From the NCBI RefSeq assembly GCF_007859755.1, contig NZ_SJPF01000001.1, positions 496,001-560,000 on the forward strand: 64,000 nt of DNA, read 5' to 3'. Positions 44,587-54,949 of this stretch are shown in pieces. The position numbers and the translations under genes were made by a program. The DNA comes from Blastopirellula retiformator (lineage in GTDB: Bacteria > Planctomycetota > Planctomycetia > Pirellulales > Pirellulaceae). The notes beneath the pieces are model-generated. The model ran no database searches, was not told the DNA's origin, and was given only the letters and a program-made list of their open reading frames with translations. Within the stretch, counting starts at the first letter, position 1, and each line of letters opens with the position of its first letter.

Positions 44587-44820
44587 ATGTCAAAGTGGGA
44601 ATTGATTTTGTATGTGATCGCGGCTTATTGCGCCGTGATGACGCTGGTGCGCTTCATGCGACAGCGGCGCAACGCATTAACATCCCAGTTGCGAAAAGCC
44701 TTTGACGAAGAACATCAGCGCGCCGTTGAAGCGATGAAAAAGCAAAAGCGGCGCGACGAAGAGGCGAAGCGTCAAACTGCATTCGAGCAGTTGCTGGAAA
44801 AATCGCGCGACGCCGCCTAG
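44587..44820 (+). CDS. Small membrane-anchored coiled-coil protein
   Basis: 77 residues. One N-terminal transmembrane helix (ELILYVIAAYCAVMTLVRFM) is followed by a highly charged helix (KKQKRRDEEAKRQTAFEQLLEKS) likely to form a coiled coil in the cytoplasm. It lies 67 bp upstream of miaB on the same strand and may be co-transcribed. No known family is recognised. Confidence 0.6.
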   Translation: MSKWELILYVIAAYCAVMTLVRFMRQRRNALTSQLRKAFDEEHQRAVEAMKKQKRRDEEAKRQTAFEQLLEKSRDAA

Positions 44821-44887
44821 CTGCCGACTGTTCCATTTATCGCCGCCTTGGCTGCGGCGCTCGACCCGCTTCCGAACGATTTGATCC

Positions 44888-46315
44888 ATGCCCAAACGTC
44901 TTTATATCGATACCGTCGGCTGTCAGATGAACATGCTCGATAGCGAGCTAGTGGTCGCCAGCTTGCGCCAGCAAGGGTACGAACTGACCACCAAGCCGGA
45001 AGACGCCGACACGCTGCTCTTCAATACCTGCAGCGTTCGCGAACAGGCCGAGAACAAGACCTACAGCCACTTGGGCGTGCTCCGCGATCTGAAGGCGAGC
45101 CACCCCGAAAAAATCATCGGCGTGATGGGCTGCATGGCCCAGAATCACCAGAAGAAGATCTTCCAGCGGGCGCCCTACGTCGACCTGGTTGTTGGACCGG
45201 GGCAACTGCATCAAATCCCCAGCTTGATCGACAAGGTCGCCGCCGGCGAAGGACGTCAGATCGAAGTTAGCCTGGGGCGCAAGGATGGCTCGCGGGCCGA
45301 GATCGCCCGCAGTCACGAGAGCTTCGATCCGCTACGTGATCCAGAAATGCGGCCGACGCCGTTTCAGGCTTATGTCCGGATTCAAATCGGCTGCGACAAG
45401 TTCTGCACCTACTGCATCGTGCCTAGCGTTCGCGGTCCGGAGCAAGGTCGTTCACCTGAAGATATCGTGTCCGAGACGCGTCATCTGGCCGAGCAGGGGA
45501 CCGTGGAGATCACGCTCGTCGGCCAGACGGTCAACAGCTATCGCGGAACCGACGCCGCCGGCAAGACTTGGAATCTGGCCGACCTATTGGGTGCGATTCA
45601 CGAGATCGAAGGGATTCGCCGCATCAAGTTCGTCACCAACTATCCGAAGGATATGACCGACGAACTGTTGACCGCCGTGCGTGAACTCGAGAAGGTTTCG
45701 CCCTATCTGCATGTGCCCGTCCAAAGCGGCTCGAACGAAGTGCTGAAGCGGATGAAGCGAGGATACACGGTCGAGCAATACCGCGAGATGATGCACCGCA
45801 TTCGCGAAGGCGTGCCGGGCGCTGCGGTCAGCAGCGACTTTATCGTTGGCTTTTGTGGCGAGACTGACAAAGACTTCCAGATGACGGTCGACCTGGTCGA
45901 AGAGTGCCGCTTCAAGAACAGCTTTATCTTCAAGTACAGCGAACGGGAAGGAACCCGCGGCGCTGAGCTATTCATCGACGACGTGCCGCAAAAGGTGAAG
46001 CAGGAGCGTAACAATACGCTGCTGGAGATCCAAAACCGGATCAGCCTGGAAGACAATCAAAAGCAGGTCGGCAACACGGTCGAAGTGTTGGTCGAAGGGA
46101 TCAGCAAGACGGCGGCTCGCAAAGAAGGCGCCGAAGACTCGCCGGTCGTCCAATTGACCGGGCGTACCCACTGCGACCGCATTGTCGTCTTCGACGGCAA
46201 CCGCCGCCAGATCGGCCAGATCTTGCCGGTCGCCATCTACGACACCGCCGCCCATACGTTGTTCGGCGAAGTGATCACGCAAGAATGCGGGTCAGAAGTC
46301 TACATGCTGGGTTAA
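44888..46315 (+). CDS. miaB: tRNA-2-methylthio-N6-dimethylallyladenosine synthase
   Basis: 475 residues. This radical-SAM methylthiotransferase converts i6A37 to ms2i6A37 in tRNAs reading codons that start with U. The UPF0004 N-terminal domain with its cluster cysteines begins TVGCQMNMLDSE (about 8-19), with NTCSVREQAENK and GVMGCMAQ. The radical SAM motif CDKFCTYCIVPSVRGPEQ (about 167-184) follows, then GQTVNSYRG and a C-terminal TRAM domain (about 385-475). All cluster cysteines are present. It needs a dimethylallyltransferase (MiaA) encoded elsewhere. Its end faces repeat copy C. Confidence 0.97.
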   Translation: MPKRLYIDTVGCQMNMLDSELVVASLRQQGYELTTKPEDADTLLFNTCSVREQAENKTYSHLGVLRDLKASHPEKIIGVMGCMAQNHQKKIFQRAPYVDLVVGPGQLHQIPSLIDKVAAGEGRQIEVSLGRKDGSRAEIARSHESFDPLRDPEMRPTPFQAYVRIQIGCDKFCTYCIVPSVRGPEQGRSPEDIVSETRHLAEQGTVEITLVGQTVNSYRGTDAAGKTWNLADLLGAIHEIEGIRRIKFVTNYPKDMTDELLTAVRELEKVSPYLHVPVQSGSNEVLKRMKRGYTVEQYREMMHRIREGVPGAAVSSDFIVGFCGETDKDFQMTVDLVEECRFKNSFIFKYSEREGTRGAELFIDDVPQKVKQERNNTLLEIQNRISLEDNQKQVGNTVEVLVEGISKTAARKEGAEDSPVVQLTGRTHCDRIVVFDGNRRQIGQILPVAIYDTAAHTLFGEVITQECGSEVYMLG

Positions 46316-46640
46316 GCGAAGTCAGCCATCGTAGCCCGAGGCGCGAGCCGAGGGAATGTGGTATCCGCGAAACGACAAATGCCGAAGCTCGAATGACTAA
46401 CAGCCTGTTGAAAAATGCCACCGTGGCATTTTTCAACCTCGCCAGGCTCAGAGCGTAGCTCTTCGCGGCTCGCAAAATAACGACAGACGTCGCTATTTTG
46501 GGATCGCATTCCTGCGATCACGCAGTCCGTCGAGAAAATCAACGGACTGCTAACCATCCATCTTCGTCATTCTGGTTTCGGTATTCGTCATTTAGCCAAA
46601 CGCATTCCCTCGGCTCGCGCCTCGGGCTACGATTTGCGTG
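46316..46640. other. 306-bp unit with perfect 31-bp terminal inverted repeats, enclosing repeat copy C
   Basis: The inverted repeats at 46328-46358 and 46603-46633 (starting ATCGTAGCCCGAGGCGCGAG) are identical over 31 bp. They enclose the palindromic repeat at 46401-46552. No ORF is present, so this resembles a non-autonomous MITE-like unit. It fills the convergent gap between miaB and the sigma factor gene. Confidence 0.8.
46401..46552 (+). repeat. Palindromic repeat, copy C
   Basis: Perfect GTTGAAAAATGCCA/TGGCATTTTTCAAC stem, AAAATAACGAC-type stem with one change, GATCGCAttccTGCGATC, and the GCAGTCCGT/ACGGACTGC stem. It is nearly identical to copy B over its full length and lies within the 306-bp inverted-repeat unit. 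Confidence 0.9.
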
Positions 46641-48188
46641 CTAAAACGATCCGCCGGTCGCTTGATGCACCTGCATCTCAAGCAAGTCGTCGAGCTTGCG
46701 GATCAAATTCGGTTGTCGCAATTTGCGTAGCGCCGCCGCTTCGATCTGGCGGATTCGTTCGCGGGTGACCGAGAACGCCTGGCTGACTTCTTCCAGCGTT
46801 TGCACCCGACCGTCGTAAAGGCCGAAACGTCGGCGGACGATATCTTGTTCGCGACCGCTTAATTCGGCCAGCAGTTGATTGATCGCTTGCGATAGACGAT
46901 GTTTTTCGTCATCGGGAGAATACGAGTCGGCCGCCGGCAAGATGTCGCCGATCGTGTCGTCATCGCTGGATGCGGCGTCGAGCGACATGATGGTGCGTCC
47001 CAGTCGATCGGCTGCGATCACGTCCCGTTCCGATAGCTTCGCCAATTGAGCGGTCATCTCGACCGGCGGTTCGCTGCTATGCTCTTGCGATAGGGTCGCT
47101 TTGGCGACGTTGATCTTTTGAATGCGATCTTGCATTCGCGCCGGCAGACGAATGGTGCGGGCCTGATCGGCGATCCCTTTCATGATCGCCTGACGAATCC
47201 ACCAGGTCGCGTACGTGGCGAACTTGTAGCCAAGCGAAGGATCGAATTTTTCGACGGCCCGCATCAGACCGAGGTTCCCCTCTTGGATCAGATCGAGATA
47301 GCTGAGCCCGCGTCCGCGAAACGATTTGGCGATCGATACGACCAGCCGCAAATTGGCGGAAGTGATTTTCCGCTGAGCGCGGCCGAGGGCCTCGTGAGCC
47401 TGATGGATGCGGGGATACTGCCAGACGAGCGTCTCGGGAAACTCCTGGTATTTCTCGACCCAGACTTCAGCGCCGCCGCCTGACTGCGGAAGTTGCAGAC
47501 CGCCTGATTCACGCAATTCGGGACGTTGCTGGGTGAGTTCGCTCGTTAGTTTACGGATCCGCGTCAGGATCTCGGGGATGAACTTGATGCGAAGGTTGAG
47601 CCCTTCGATCAAGATCGCCGTTTGATACCGTCGCCGCAGCAGTCGTTCGATCGCGTCATTACGACGCTTCGCCGGCTTGGGCGCGAGCAGGATCGTCAGG
47701 TCGTCGGCGTTTTGGCGTTTTGCGTCGCGAAGTTTCGCCAGCGCCTGCTGCAGTTTCTTTAGCTCGGCCTGCTTCAAGGCGGCGGAAGTGACGGTCACCT
47801 CGAACGTGCGATCGAGTCGTCGCGAACCGTCGAGCGTTTCGACGATCAGCTTTTCGACTTTCTTGACGGCGACGCCGCAGCCAAACAACCGCCGCTGAAA
47901 CTTGCGGCGCGCGTTGACGACGCGATCGGCGGCCTGACGCTCCTCTTCGACGGTTAAGAGCGCCGAGCGAGACATCTCGTTCAAGTAGCGGCGGAGGGCG
48001 TCCTCGTCCCAGTTGTCATCCGTTGTTGAGGAAGCGACCTTCTTTGCAGGCGCGTCTTCGTCCGGGGATTCGCGCCATGCCGAGTTCGACTCGGTAGCGT
48101 CTGGCGAAGAACCGCGAATCGATTGGCCGGTGATCCAATCCAAACCACCAGAATCGTGGGGCTCCGCATTTCGAGATGCCTGCAACAT
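46641..48188 (-). CDS. Sigma-70-family RNA polymerase sigma factor
   Basis: 515 residues from the ATG at 48188 ([12 protein letters not shown]), chosen because AAGGAG lies 9 bp upstream; a longer in-frame start gives an arginine-rich tail. Region 1.2 ([21 protein letters not shown], residues about 65-85) is followed by about 170 variable residues, then region 2 ([20 protein letters not shown], with [21 protein letters not shown] and [10 protein letters not shown]), region 3 and region 4 with the promoter-recognition helix [25 protein letters not shown]. The length and region 1.2 fit a group 1/2 factor. Whether it is the principal sigma (RpoD) or a paralogue cannot be told. The gene just upstream encodes an anti-sigma-like EF-hand membrane protein. 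Confidence 0.9.
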   Translation of the reverse strand: MLQASRNAEPHDSGGLDWITGQSIRGSSPDATESNSAWRESPDEDAPAKKVASSTTDDNWDEDALRRYLNEMSRSALLTVEEERQAADRVVNARRKFQRRLFGCGVAVKKVEKLIVETLDGSRRLDRTFEVTVTSAALKQAELKKLQQALAKLRDAKRQNADDLTILLAPKPAKRRNDAIERLLRRRYQTAILIEGLNLRIKFIPEILTRIRKLTSELTQQRPELRESGGLQLPQSGGGAEVWVEKYQEFPETLVWQYPRIHQAHEALGRAQRKITSANLRLVVSIAKSFRGRGLSYLDLIQEGNLGLMRAVEKFDPSLGYKFATYATWWIRQAIMKGIADQARTIRLPARMQDRIQKINVAKATLSQEHSSEPPVEMTAQLAKLSERDVIAADRLGRTIMSLDAASSDDDTIGDILPAADSYSPDDEKHRLSQAINQLLAELSGREQDIVRRRFGLYDGRVQTLEEVSQAFSVTRERIRQIEAAALRKLRQPNLIRKLDDLLEMQVHQATGGSF

Positions 48189-48282
48189 CGCACTCGCTCC
48201 TTCTAGCGTTGCAGCGCCGCCCCAGCGCGTCTGGCGGACCAGCACTGCAATGTATATCGGGCGGCGAGGTGATAATCGCGGC

Positions 48283-49707
48283 TTAGAGTCCGAGCGCGAT
48301 CGATTCCAGGTGCAAGTAAAGCTCTCGCAGCGACAAGGTCTTACGATCTTGTGCAGCCGCGGCAACTTCGGGCGATTCCAGGGCTTTGGTCAGTTCGCGA
48401 CCAGAAAGGACGCCGTCTCCGCTTCGATCCGACGAAGCGATTAGGCGTTGGGCCTGGGCCAGAATTTGCGAATCGTAAAGCTTGCTTTCAATCCGTTGGA
48501 ACTCACGCTGTAGCGCTTGAGCGCTAAACTCCGCCTCCACGAAATTCACCACGCCGTCGTGGTTTTGATCCCATAAGCGAATCTTTCGCGTGAATTCTTG
48601 GTCCGAACCGCCGGCCAGGCGAACGTTCTTCGTCACCTCTTCGTCGGTCCATACGCCATCGTGATTGTCGTCAATTCGGAAGAAAATGCGAGCCGTTTGT
48701 CGTCCCGCTTCGGTCTCGTGAAAACGAGCCTCGGCCAAGGCGCTAGCCAGTTCGCTTCCTTGCAGTTGATTGTCCTCATTCAAATCAAGTTTGGAAATGA
48801 GGTCAGTCAACTCTTCGCCGCCCGAACGCAAAGCTTGCGGCAACTTTCGTAAACCCGCAATCACTTCCGCGTCCGACATTTCCTGCTCTGTAGCGATCAG
48901 AGCTAGAAGTTGTCTCCGATAGTCCGCGGAAAAATCGGTCGGCTGCTCAAATCGAGCGAAGACCGTATCAATCTTCTCCGATAGGTCGGGGATTGAACGA
49001 GCCAGGGAACCAGCGCCAAGCGGCTTGGTTTCCATCTCGGCAGGCGATTTTTCGGCGTCGGAGGTATTCGACGTGATCTTTATACGCAATCCGCCCGGCT
49101 TTCGATCGGCCTTCGAGCGTGAATTGTCCAAATTATCTGAATTCTCGGTCGAATTGCCCGTCCCCATCAGCTCGGTAAAGCCAGGAGTATGTTCGGTCGG
49201 CTCGACGACCGCCGCCGGTTGAACCGGTTTCACGGCATCTTCGATGGGTGCAATGGCTGGTTCGATCGGCTGATCTTTTGGATCGACGATCGCGACTGGG
49301 CTGTTGTTGGCGTCTTGATCCTTCCCCAGGAAGGCAGGTGCGGCAAGCAGCGCGACGACGACCGCGGCAGCGGCGACGCCGATCCATTGCCACGACCGAC
49401 TGGCCGAACGGCGATGACGGTCCGAAACGCGGGTCGCCGGGGTGGGACGAAGATCAACTTCCGCCGGCGCGGCGGCCTGTTGGCTGCTGCGTCGGGTAAT
49501 TTCCGCGAAGATGTCGCCGGTCAGATCGCGACCGACCGTCGCTTGCGGCAAGCTACGCACCGCATCGCGAGTCGTCGCCAGGCTCTGGAGACGTTTCTGA
49601 AGGGCGGGCGTCGCGGCTAGAGCAGCTTCGACGCGCTGCACCTCGTCTCGGCCAAGTTGGCCGTCGAGATAAGCCGATAGCAGTTCTTCAGGGATCCCGG
49701 CGTTCAT
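48283..49707 (-). CDS. Anti-sigma-like membrane protein with EF-hand repeats
   Basis: 474 residues. N-terminal helices [20 protein letters not shown] and [16 protein letters not shown] look like the anti-sigma domain of zinc-finger anti-sigma factors, but the HxxxCxxC ligands are missing. A single transmembrane helix (about 107-127, [20 protein letters not shown]) is followed by a Pro/Asp linker of about 100 residues and a C-terminal domain with four EF-hand-like loops: [39 protein letters not shown] and [13 protein letters not shown]. The topology would place the helices in the cytoplasm and the EF-hands outside. It precedes the sigma-70 gene by 94 bp on the same strand. Calcium sensing coupled to sigma control is a hypothesis from this arrangement. 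Confidence 0.75.
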   Translation of the reverse strand: MNAGIPEELLSAYLDGQLGRDEVQRVEAALAATPALQKRLQSLATTRDAVRSLPQATVGRDLTGDIFAEITRRSSQQAAAPAEVDLRPTPATRVSDRHRRSASRSWQWIGVAAAAVVVALLAAPAFLGKDQDANNSPVAIVDPKDQPIEPAIAPIEDAVKPVQPAAVVEPTEHTPGFTELMGTGNSTENSDNLDNSRSKADRKPGGLRIKITSNTSDAEKSPAEMETKPLGAGSLARSIPDLSEKIDTVFARFEQPTDFSADYRRQLLALIATEQEMSDAEVIAGLRKLPQALRSGGEELTDLISKLDLNEDNQLQGSELASALAEARFHETEAGRQTARIFFRIDDNHDGVWTDEEVTKNVRLAGGSDQEFTRKIRLWDQNHDGVVNFVEAEFSAQALQREFQRIESKLYDSQILAQAQRLIASSDRSGDGVLSGRELTKALESPEVAAAAQDRKTLSLRELYLHLESIALGL

Positions 49708-50054
49708 GGTTTCGGCTTAAGTGCAAAGTTGACTTCGCCAGCAAAGTTACCGCGCACAACTCGCTGGCCCCAGGCGAATCAGGCCCCGCGATTCGATATA
49801 GAGACGGGGCCTGTCATCCAAAAGTTCCTTCCGACCGGAAGAAGATTTACAAGAGGTTAAGCTGTGGTAGTAAGTGTATCGCAAATAAGGGGTTAACGCA
49901 GGCTTGCGGTTCGAAGTTTTTTTGAAAACCAAGTGCTGGCGCCAATCGTCTTGTTTTAGGAAATCGTCCCCCTAAATCCTACAATGAAGGTGCTTGGGGC
50001 CCTCTGTCGTGGTACAGTGGGTGCGTTCAGTGAGCTTCGTTGGCCCCATCGCTC
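49708..50054. other. Divergent intergenic region, 347 bp
   Basis: It lies between the anti-sigma-like gene (minus) and the secretin-N gene (plus). It is AT-richer than its surroundings and should hold both promoters. No ORF with coding character is seen. Confidence 0.45.
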
Positions 50055-53016
50055 ATGACCCCCATCATGCAACAACCTGCGCTCTCCCAAATAGTTAGAC
50101 TTCTCACAGCCTTGCTCGTCCTTGCTTGCGCCTCCTCCGCTTTCGCCCAGGCGAAAGACATCAAGGCGGTGGAAGCGACCCCTGGCGCCGCGGTCGAGGT
50201 AGGCTCGGCCCAGCGCCGGCGGAAGTCTACCGCCAGCCGCCAAGCCTGTCACCGGCGAAAAACCGAGCGAAACCAAGCCCGACGGAAAGAAAGCGGACGC
50301 CGCAAAACCGGACGGAATACAGCCAATGGGGGAGAAGCCGTCTGACGCTGCGCCCAAGCCGGGCGAGCCGATCCAGCGTCCCGACGATCCGCCAGAGAAG
50401 GCCAATCCTGAAGAGTTGGCGGTCCGTCCTGATCTGAAGGGGAAAGTGGAGTTCAGCTTTCGGGGACAATCGTGGAAAGCGGTCCTCGACTGGCTCGCCG
50501 AGATCTCGGGTACCAGTCTCGACTGGCAAGAGCTCCCCGGTGATTATCTGAACCTGACGACGCAGCGACCGTATGCCGTCGACGAAGTTCGCGATCTGCT
50601 GAACGAGCGGCTGATGATGCGCGGCTATACCATTCTGCGACAGCAAGACGGCCTGGTCGTCACGAAACTGGAAAAGCTCGACCCGGCGACGGTACCGCGG
50701 GTTCATCCCGAAGACCTGCGCTATCGCGATTCGCACGAGTTCGTTAAAGTTTCGTTTCCGCTCAGCTGGCTGATCGCCGCGACGGCGGTCGAAGAGTTGA
50801 AGCCGATGCTCAGCCCGCATGGCAAGATGACGGCGCTCTCGACCTCCAATCGCTTGGAGACGCTCGATGCGGTGGCGAACTTGCGCGACATCTACCATGT
50901 GCTGCAGGAAGAGCAGTCGGGCGCCGTGCAGTCGACCAACATGCTGCAGTTTCCGTTGCGGTTCACCCGCGCCGCCGATGTGAAGGCGCAAATCGAACTG
51001 CTGTTGGGAATATCTCAACCGTCCGGAACGCGAGTGGCGATGGGGCGCGACCAAATGCAGATGTTGCAGCAGATGCAACAGCAAATGCAGCAGCAGATGC
51101 AACAAATGCAGCAGCAAGGTGGCAAGAAGCCGCGGAGCGGCGGCAGTGGCGGCGACGAAGAGCTGCAGCTGATCATTAACCCGCGCAACAACAGCCTGAT
51201 CGCCTATGGCCCGCCCAACCGGATCGTCTTGGTATCGCAAGCGGTGCGGATGCTTGACGTTCCGAAGGATGGTCAATTGACCGGCGGCGAAGGCTTCGAC
51301 GACATGCAGATCTATCGGCTCGATCAACTCAATCCGAAGACGGTGATCAAGGTGCTGGAAGAGACCGGCGGTCTCGACCCGGCGACCGTGCTTTACGCCG
51401 ACGAAAAGAACAAGGCGGTCGTCGCGATCGCTGGTCCGAAAGATCAGCAGCAAGTCAAAAAGCTAATCGAGAAGCTGGATGGTTCGGGGCGGCAGTTCAA
51501 GGTGATTTCGCTGCGGCGTTTGAAGGCCGATTACGTCGCCGGGACGATCCGGTTCATGATGGGCAAAGAAGAAAAGAAAGACGATAACAACCGACGCAGC
51601 TATTCCTACTACGGCTATGGTTACGGCGGCCGCAATCAGGAAGAGGACGAGGATGAGGATATGTTTCGCGTCGATGCCGACGTGATCAGCAATCGGCTGC
51701 TGCTGTGGGCGAACGAGATCGAGTTGCAGGAAGTCAACAAACTGCTGGTGCAGCTCGGAGAGATTCCGGAAGCGGGGGCGCCTGGCGATCTGGTGCGTCG
51801 CATCAATGTCGGCGACGCCAAAGCGGCTCAGGAGCTGATCCAACGAGTGGAAAAGCTTTGGCCAGGCGCTGCATCAAATCCGCTCCAGATTGACTTGCCG
51901 ACCGACAATGGGACGAACGAAGAAGAGGCGACGGAAGAAGAGGATCCGCCCGCGGGAACCGAAGACAAAGCGACCAGCTTGTCGCCGGGGAAGTTTCATT
52001 TCGCGCAAGAGCGAACAACCGTGGTTGCGGCCAATCCGGCGGTCGAGCCTGAGGCTCCGCCGAAGACGAAAGCGGCCCCCCCGATTCAGATTGGGCTCGA
52101 CGAACAGGGGCAACTGATGATCAGTTCGGCCGACGCCGAGGCGTTGAATCGATTTGAGGATCTCGTCCGTGAACTGGCGCCGCCGCCGAAGAATTGGCAT
52201 GTCTTTAAGCTCAACTACGCCTCGGCCTCATGGGTAACGCTCAACCTGGAAGAGTTCTTTGAAGAGAAAGAGGGGGACGACTCCGACGATTCGTTCCGCC
52301 GCTGGTGGTACGGAATTCCGGAAGAGTCGAAGCAAGAAGATCCGTTACGTCTGTCGAATCGACGTCCACTGAAGTTCATCTATGACATCGACACCAATAC
52401 GATCGTCGTGCAGGGCGCCGATCATGATCAACTGAAGACGATCGCTGACTTGATCGAACTGTACGACAAGCAAGAGCCAGTCACTTCGCAGACTGCCCGG
52501 ATCAACTCGATCTATCAGGTTCGTTACTCCAGGGCCTCGGTGATTGCGGACGCGGTGAAAGAAGTCTTCCGCGACTTGCTGTCGTCCAACGACAAGGCGC
52601 TGCAGCAAAACCAACCGGGCGGCGAACAGCGGCAAGGATCGAGTCGCAGCGGCCGCTCCTCCTTTTTTGGCGACGACAGCAACCCGACGGCCCCGACGCG
52701 AATTACGTTTCAAGGAAAGCTCTCGATCGGCATCGATAACGTCTCGAACACGCTGCTCATCTCGACCGAGGGGGAGAGCCTGATGACGTTGGTCACTGAC
52801 ATGATCAAACGCGTAGATGAACTGGCCAAGCCGGTTTCGACGACGCGAGTGATCACGCTTAGCGGCGCCGGCAACCCGCAGAAAATTCGAGATGCTCTCG
52901 ACAAACTGATGAGCCAGCAGAAAGAAAACCCGCAGGCCCCCAACCAACGCGGCCCGCAAAATGGACAGCCGCAGATTAAGCCCGGCCAAGAAGGGGCGGT
53001 GCAGGTCGTGCGGTAA
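50055..53016 (+). CDS. Secretin-N-domain periplasmic protein, with apparent frameshift after the signal peptide
   Basis: From the ATG at 50055 the frame encodes a good signal peptide (LLTALLVLACASSAFAQ) and about 20 more residues. After about 50210 the coding frame is one base ahead and continues unbroken to 53016 (over 930 residues; from the first internal ATG, 50326, it is 896). The junction between 50201 and 50345 is Pro/Lys-rich. The mature part holds several secretin N1-like beta-alpha units (FRGQSWKAVLDWLAEISGTS, VISLRRLKADYVAGTIRFMM, IDNVSNTLLIST) but no C-terminal secretin barrel. A Gln/Met-rich tract lies at about 245-265 of the 896-residue frame. It could be a periplasmic partner of a secretion or pilus system. 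The frame change may be a real mutation or a sequence error. The end is 1 bp from the kinase stop. Confidence 0.75.
51057..51118 (+). repeat. In-frame CAG/ATG-rich low-complexity tract
   Basis: About 60 bp of CAG, CAA and ATG codons giving an alternating Gln/Met stretch (MQMLQQMQQQMQQQMQQMQQ). The repeat unit is imperfect, so replication slippage is possible. It links two folded modules of the secretin-N-type protein. Confidence 0.8.
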
Positions 53017-53017
53017 G

Positions 53018-54895
53018 TTACTTGGCATCCTCGCTGGCCGGCGGCTCGGCGGTCTCCTCCGGCGATGCATCTTCCGCTTCCGCTTCGGTCGCGGGAGGTT
53101 CGGTCGTTGACGGGGCTTCCGCAGATTCTTCCGTCGGTTCGGCGACAGGTTCTTCAGTGGGTTTCGGCAGGGGAAGTTTCTCGAGCGCTGATTGGGCCTT
53201 CTCCATCGCTTCCCAGGCCCAGGGCTTGTCTCCGTAAAGACTGATCAGCCCTTGATAGATCTGTCGCGCTTGGTCCGGATCTTCCTCGGCCAGTTTACTG
53301 GCGGCGATCAGGCGAGCGCCAATTTCGGCCAGTTGCTTGCTGCTCGTGTCGGCCAGTTGTTTCTCCAGCTGAGCCAATCGGCGCTCGGCCAAAACTAAAC
53401 AGCGGCCAGCGTCGCCGCTCATCCGTTCGGGCGGACCATAGACGGCAAGCAAGGCCCGCATCTTGGCGGCCGCTTCTTCTGGATTGGCGTCGACCAGTCG
53501 AAGAGCGTCGATGTAGGCGATCTCGACTGCGTCGAACGTATCCGACTTTTGCCCCAGTTGCATAGTCAGTCGATAGCGTCGTTCACGGCGATTCAGGCTG
53601 AGCTCTTCCTGCCATGCTTCCACTTCTTCGGTCCGCGGGTCTTCGGGATAGGTGGTGAGAAATCGCTCGATCTGATCGCCCGACTCATCGAGTTGGCCGT
53701 TGTCGACCGCCATCGAGAGTTGCTCGAACATGACGTCCGCCGAAGGAGAGCGGGGGAGCCAGAAAATCAGGACCACGATCACGATCAACGCCAGCGCGAT
53801 CAGGCCGGTTTGCAGGTGGGTCCGCCAAGAGGAGACGGGCTCCGGGTCGCTGGTGAAATAGCGGCCTGACTTGCGATCCTGGGCAACCGTGGTGAAGTGC
53901 TTGGTTTGGCCAGGGGGCGTCGGCGGCTCGGGCGATTCTTGTTCTGGGGCGATCCGCGTTTCGTCGGCAGCGATCAACTGGGCTGAATCGCTGGCGGGAC
54001 CCTTCAGCCGGTAGTCGTCCATCTCCGGCGTTTGCGTTTCGATCACGGCCGATTCGATGAGAAACGCCTCTTCGTCCGGAATCTCGGATTCGAGCAGCGC
54101 TTCGATCCGGCGAATCACCGCCGTCGCCGTGGGATAGCGATCGCGCGGCCGCTTCTCGAGTAGCCGATGAATGATATCCGCCGCGTCGGTCGGTACGCCG
54201 TCGCAGAGTCGATCGATCGGCGGCGGCTCGGAATAGCGGAGCTTGTCGAGCGCTTCGGTCACCGTCTTCGCCCGAAACGGCGGTTGTTTGGCGAGCATCG
54301 CATAGATGACGGCGCCCAAGCTGTAGAGATCGCTGCGGGGGCTGACCGGATCGCCGAACGCTTGCTCCGGCGCCATGAAGTCGGCGGTGCCGATGATGCC
54401 GCCGTCTGCGGTGACGCCGGTGGCGCCAAACAGCCGGGCGATGCCGAAGTCGGAGATTTTGACGTTGCCATCTTTATCGATCAGGATGTTCGCCGGCTTC
54501 ACGTCGCGGTGAATGACGCCGAAGTCATGGGCATGCTTTAGACCTTGCGCGATGGCCAAGCCGATCTCAAACGCTTCTCGCCAGGTGTAGTCTCGTTTCC
54601 GCTGAATCAGTTCGGCCAGGCTGTGTCCCTCGACAAGTTCCATCGCATAGAACATGCCGGCCGGTTCTTCGCCGTAGCCGAACAGGCGAACGATATGCGG
54701 ATGCCGGAGCGTCTTGAGCGTTTCGATTTCGCGCTCGAACCGTTCGCGAGCTCCGCCGCGAGCCGAACCGCCATGCAGCACCTTGATCGCGGCCCGGTCG
54801 CCGGTTCGCTCATCCACGCCGACGTAGACCGTTCCCATACCGCCGCGGCCGAGCGTTTCATGAATCACATACGGGCCAAATTTTTCGTCAGACAT
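53018..54895 (-). CDS. Membrane-anchored Ser/Thr protein kinase
   Basis: 625 residues from the ATG at 54895 (MSDEKFGPYVI); the ORF extends 21 codons further but without likeness. The Hanks-type kinase domain (about 1-265) has GRGGMGTVYVG, the ATP-contacting Lys in AAIKVLHGG, HRDVKPANIL and ISDFG. A Pro/Glu linker leads to one transmembrane helix (GLIALALIVIVVLIFWLP, about 363-380). The extracytoplasmic part is helical, TPR-like, and ends in a Pro/Glu/Thr-rich tail. It probably phosphorylates proteins in response to an envelope signal. It is convergent with the secretin-N-type gene and separated from the ABC operon by a strong terminator. Confidence 0.93.
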   Translation of the reverse strand: MSDEKFGPYVIHETLGRGGMGTVYVGVDERTGDRAAIKVLHGGSARGGARERFEREIETLKTLRHPHIVRLFGYGEEPAGMFYAMELVEGHSLAELIQRKRDYTWREAFEIGLAIAQGLKHAHDFGVIHRDVKPANILIDKDGNVKISDFGIARLFGATGVTADGGIIGTADFMAPEQAFGDPVSPRSDLYSLGAVIYAMLAKQPPFRAKTVTEALDKLRYSEPPPIDRLCDGVPTDAADIIHRLLEKRPRDRYPTATAVIRRIEALLESEIPDEEAFLIESAVIETQTPEMDDYRLKGPASDSAQLIAADETRIAPEQESPEPPTPPGQTKHFTTVAQDRKSGRYFTSDPEPVSSWRTHLQTGLIALALIVIVVLIFWLPRSPSADVMFEQLSMAVDNGQLDESGDQIERFLTTYPEDPRTEEVEAWQEELSLNRRERRYRLTMQLGQKSDTFDAVEIAYIDALRLVDANPEEAAAKMRALLAVYGPPERMSGDAGRCLVLAERRLAQLEKQLADTSSKQLAEIGARLIAASKLAEEDPDQARQIYQGLISLYGDKPWAWEAMEKAQSALEKLPLPKPTEEPVAEPTEESAEAPSTTEPPATEAEAEDASPEETAEPPASEDAK

Positions 54896-54949
54896 GGGCG
54901 CGTGTCGATGGAAGAAAAGCGAGTGGAAGAGGATGGCGCCAAGGACGCG

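Noticed and set aside
51057-51118. Short tandem-like CAG tract considered as a CRISPR or minisatellite
   Set aside because: It is in frame, imperfect and within a coding sequence; there are no spacers or conserved repeat units.
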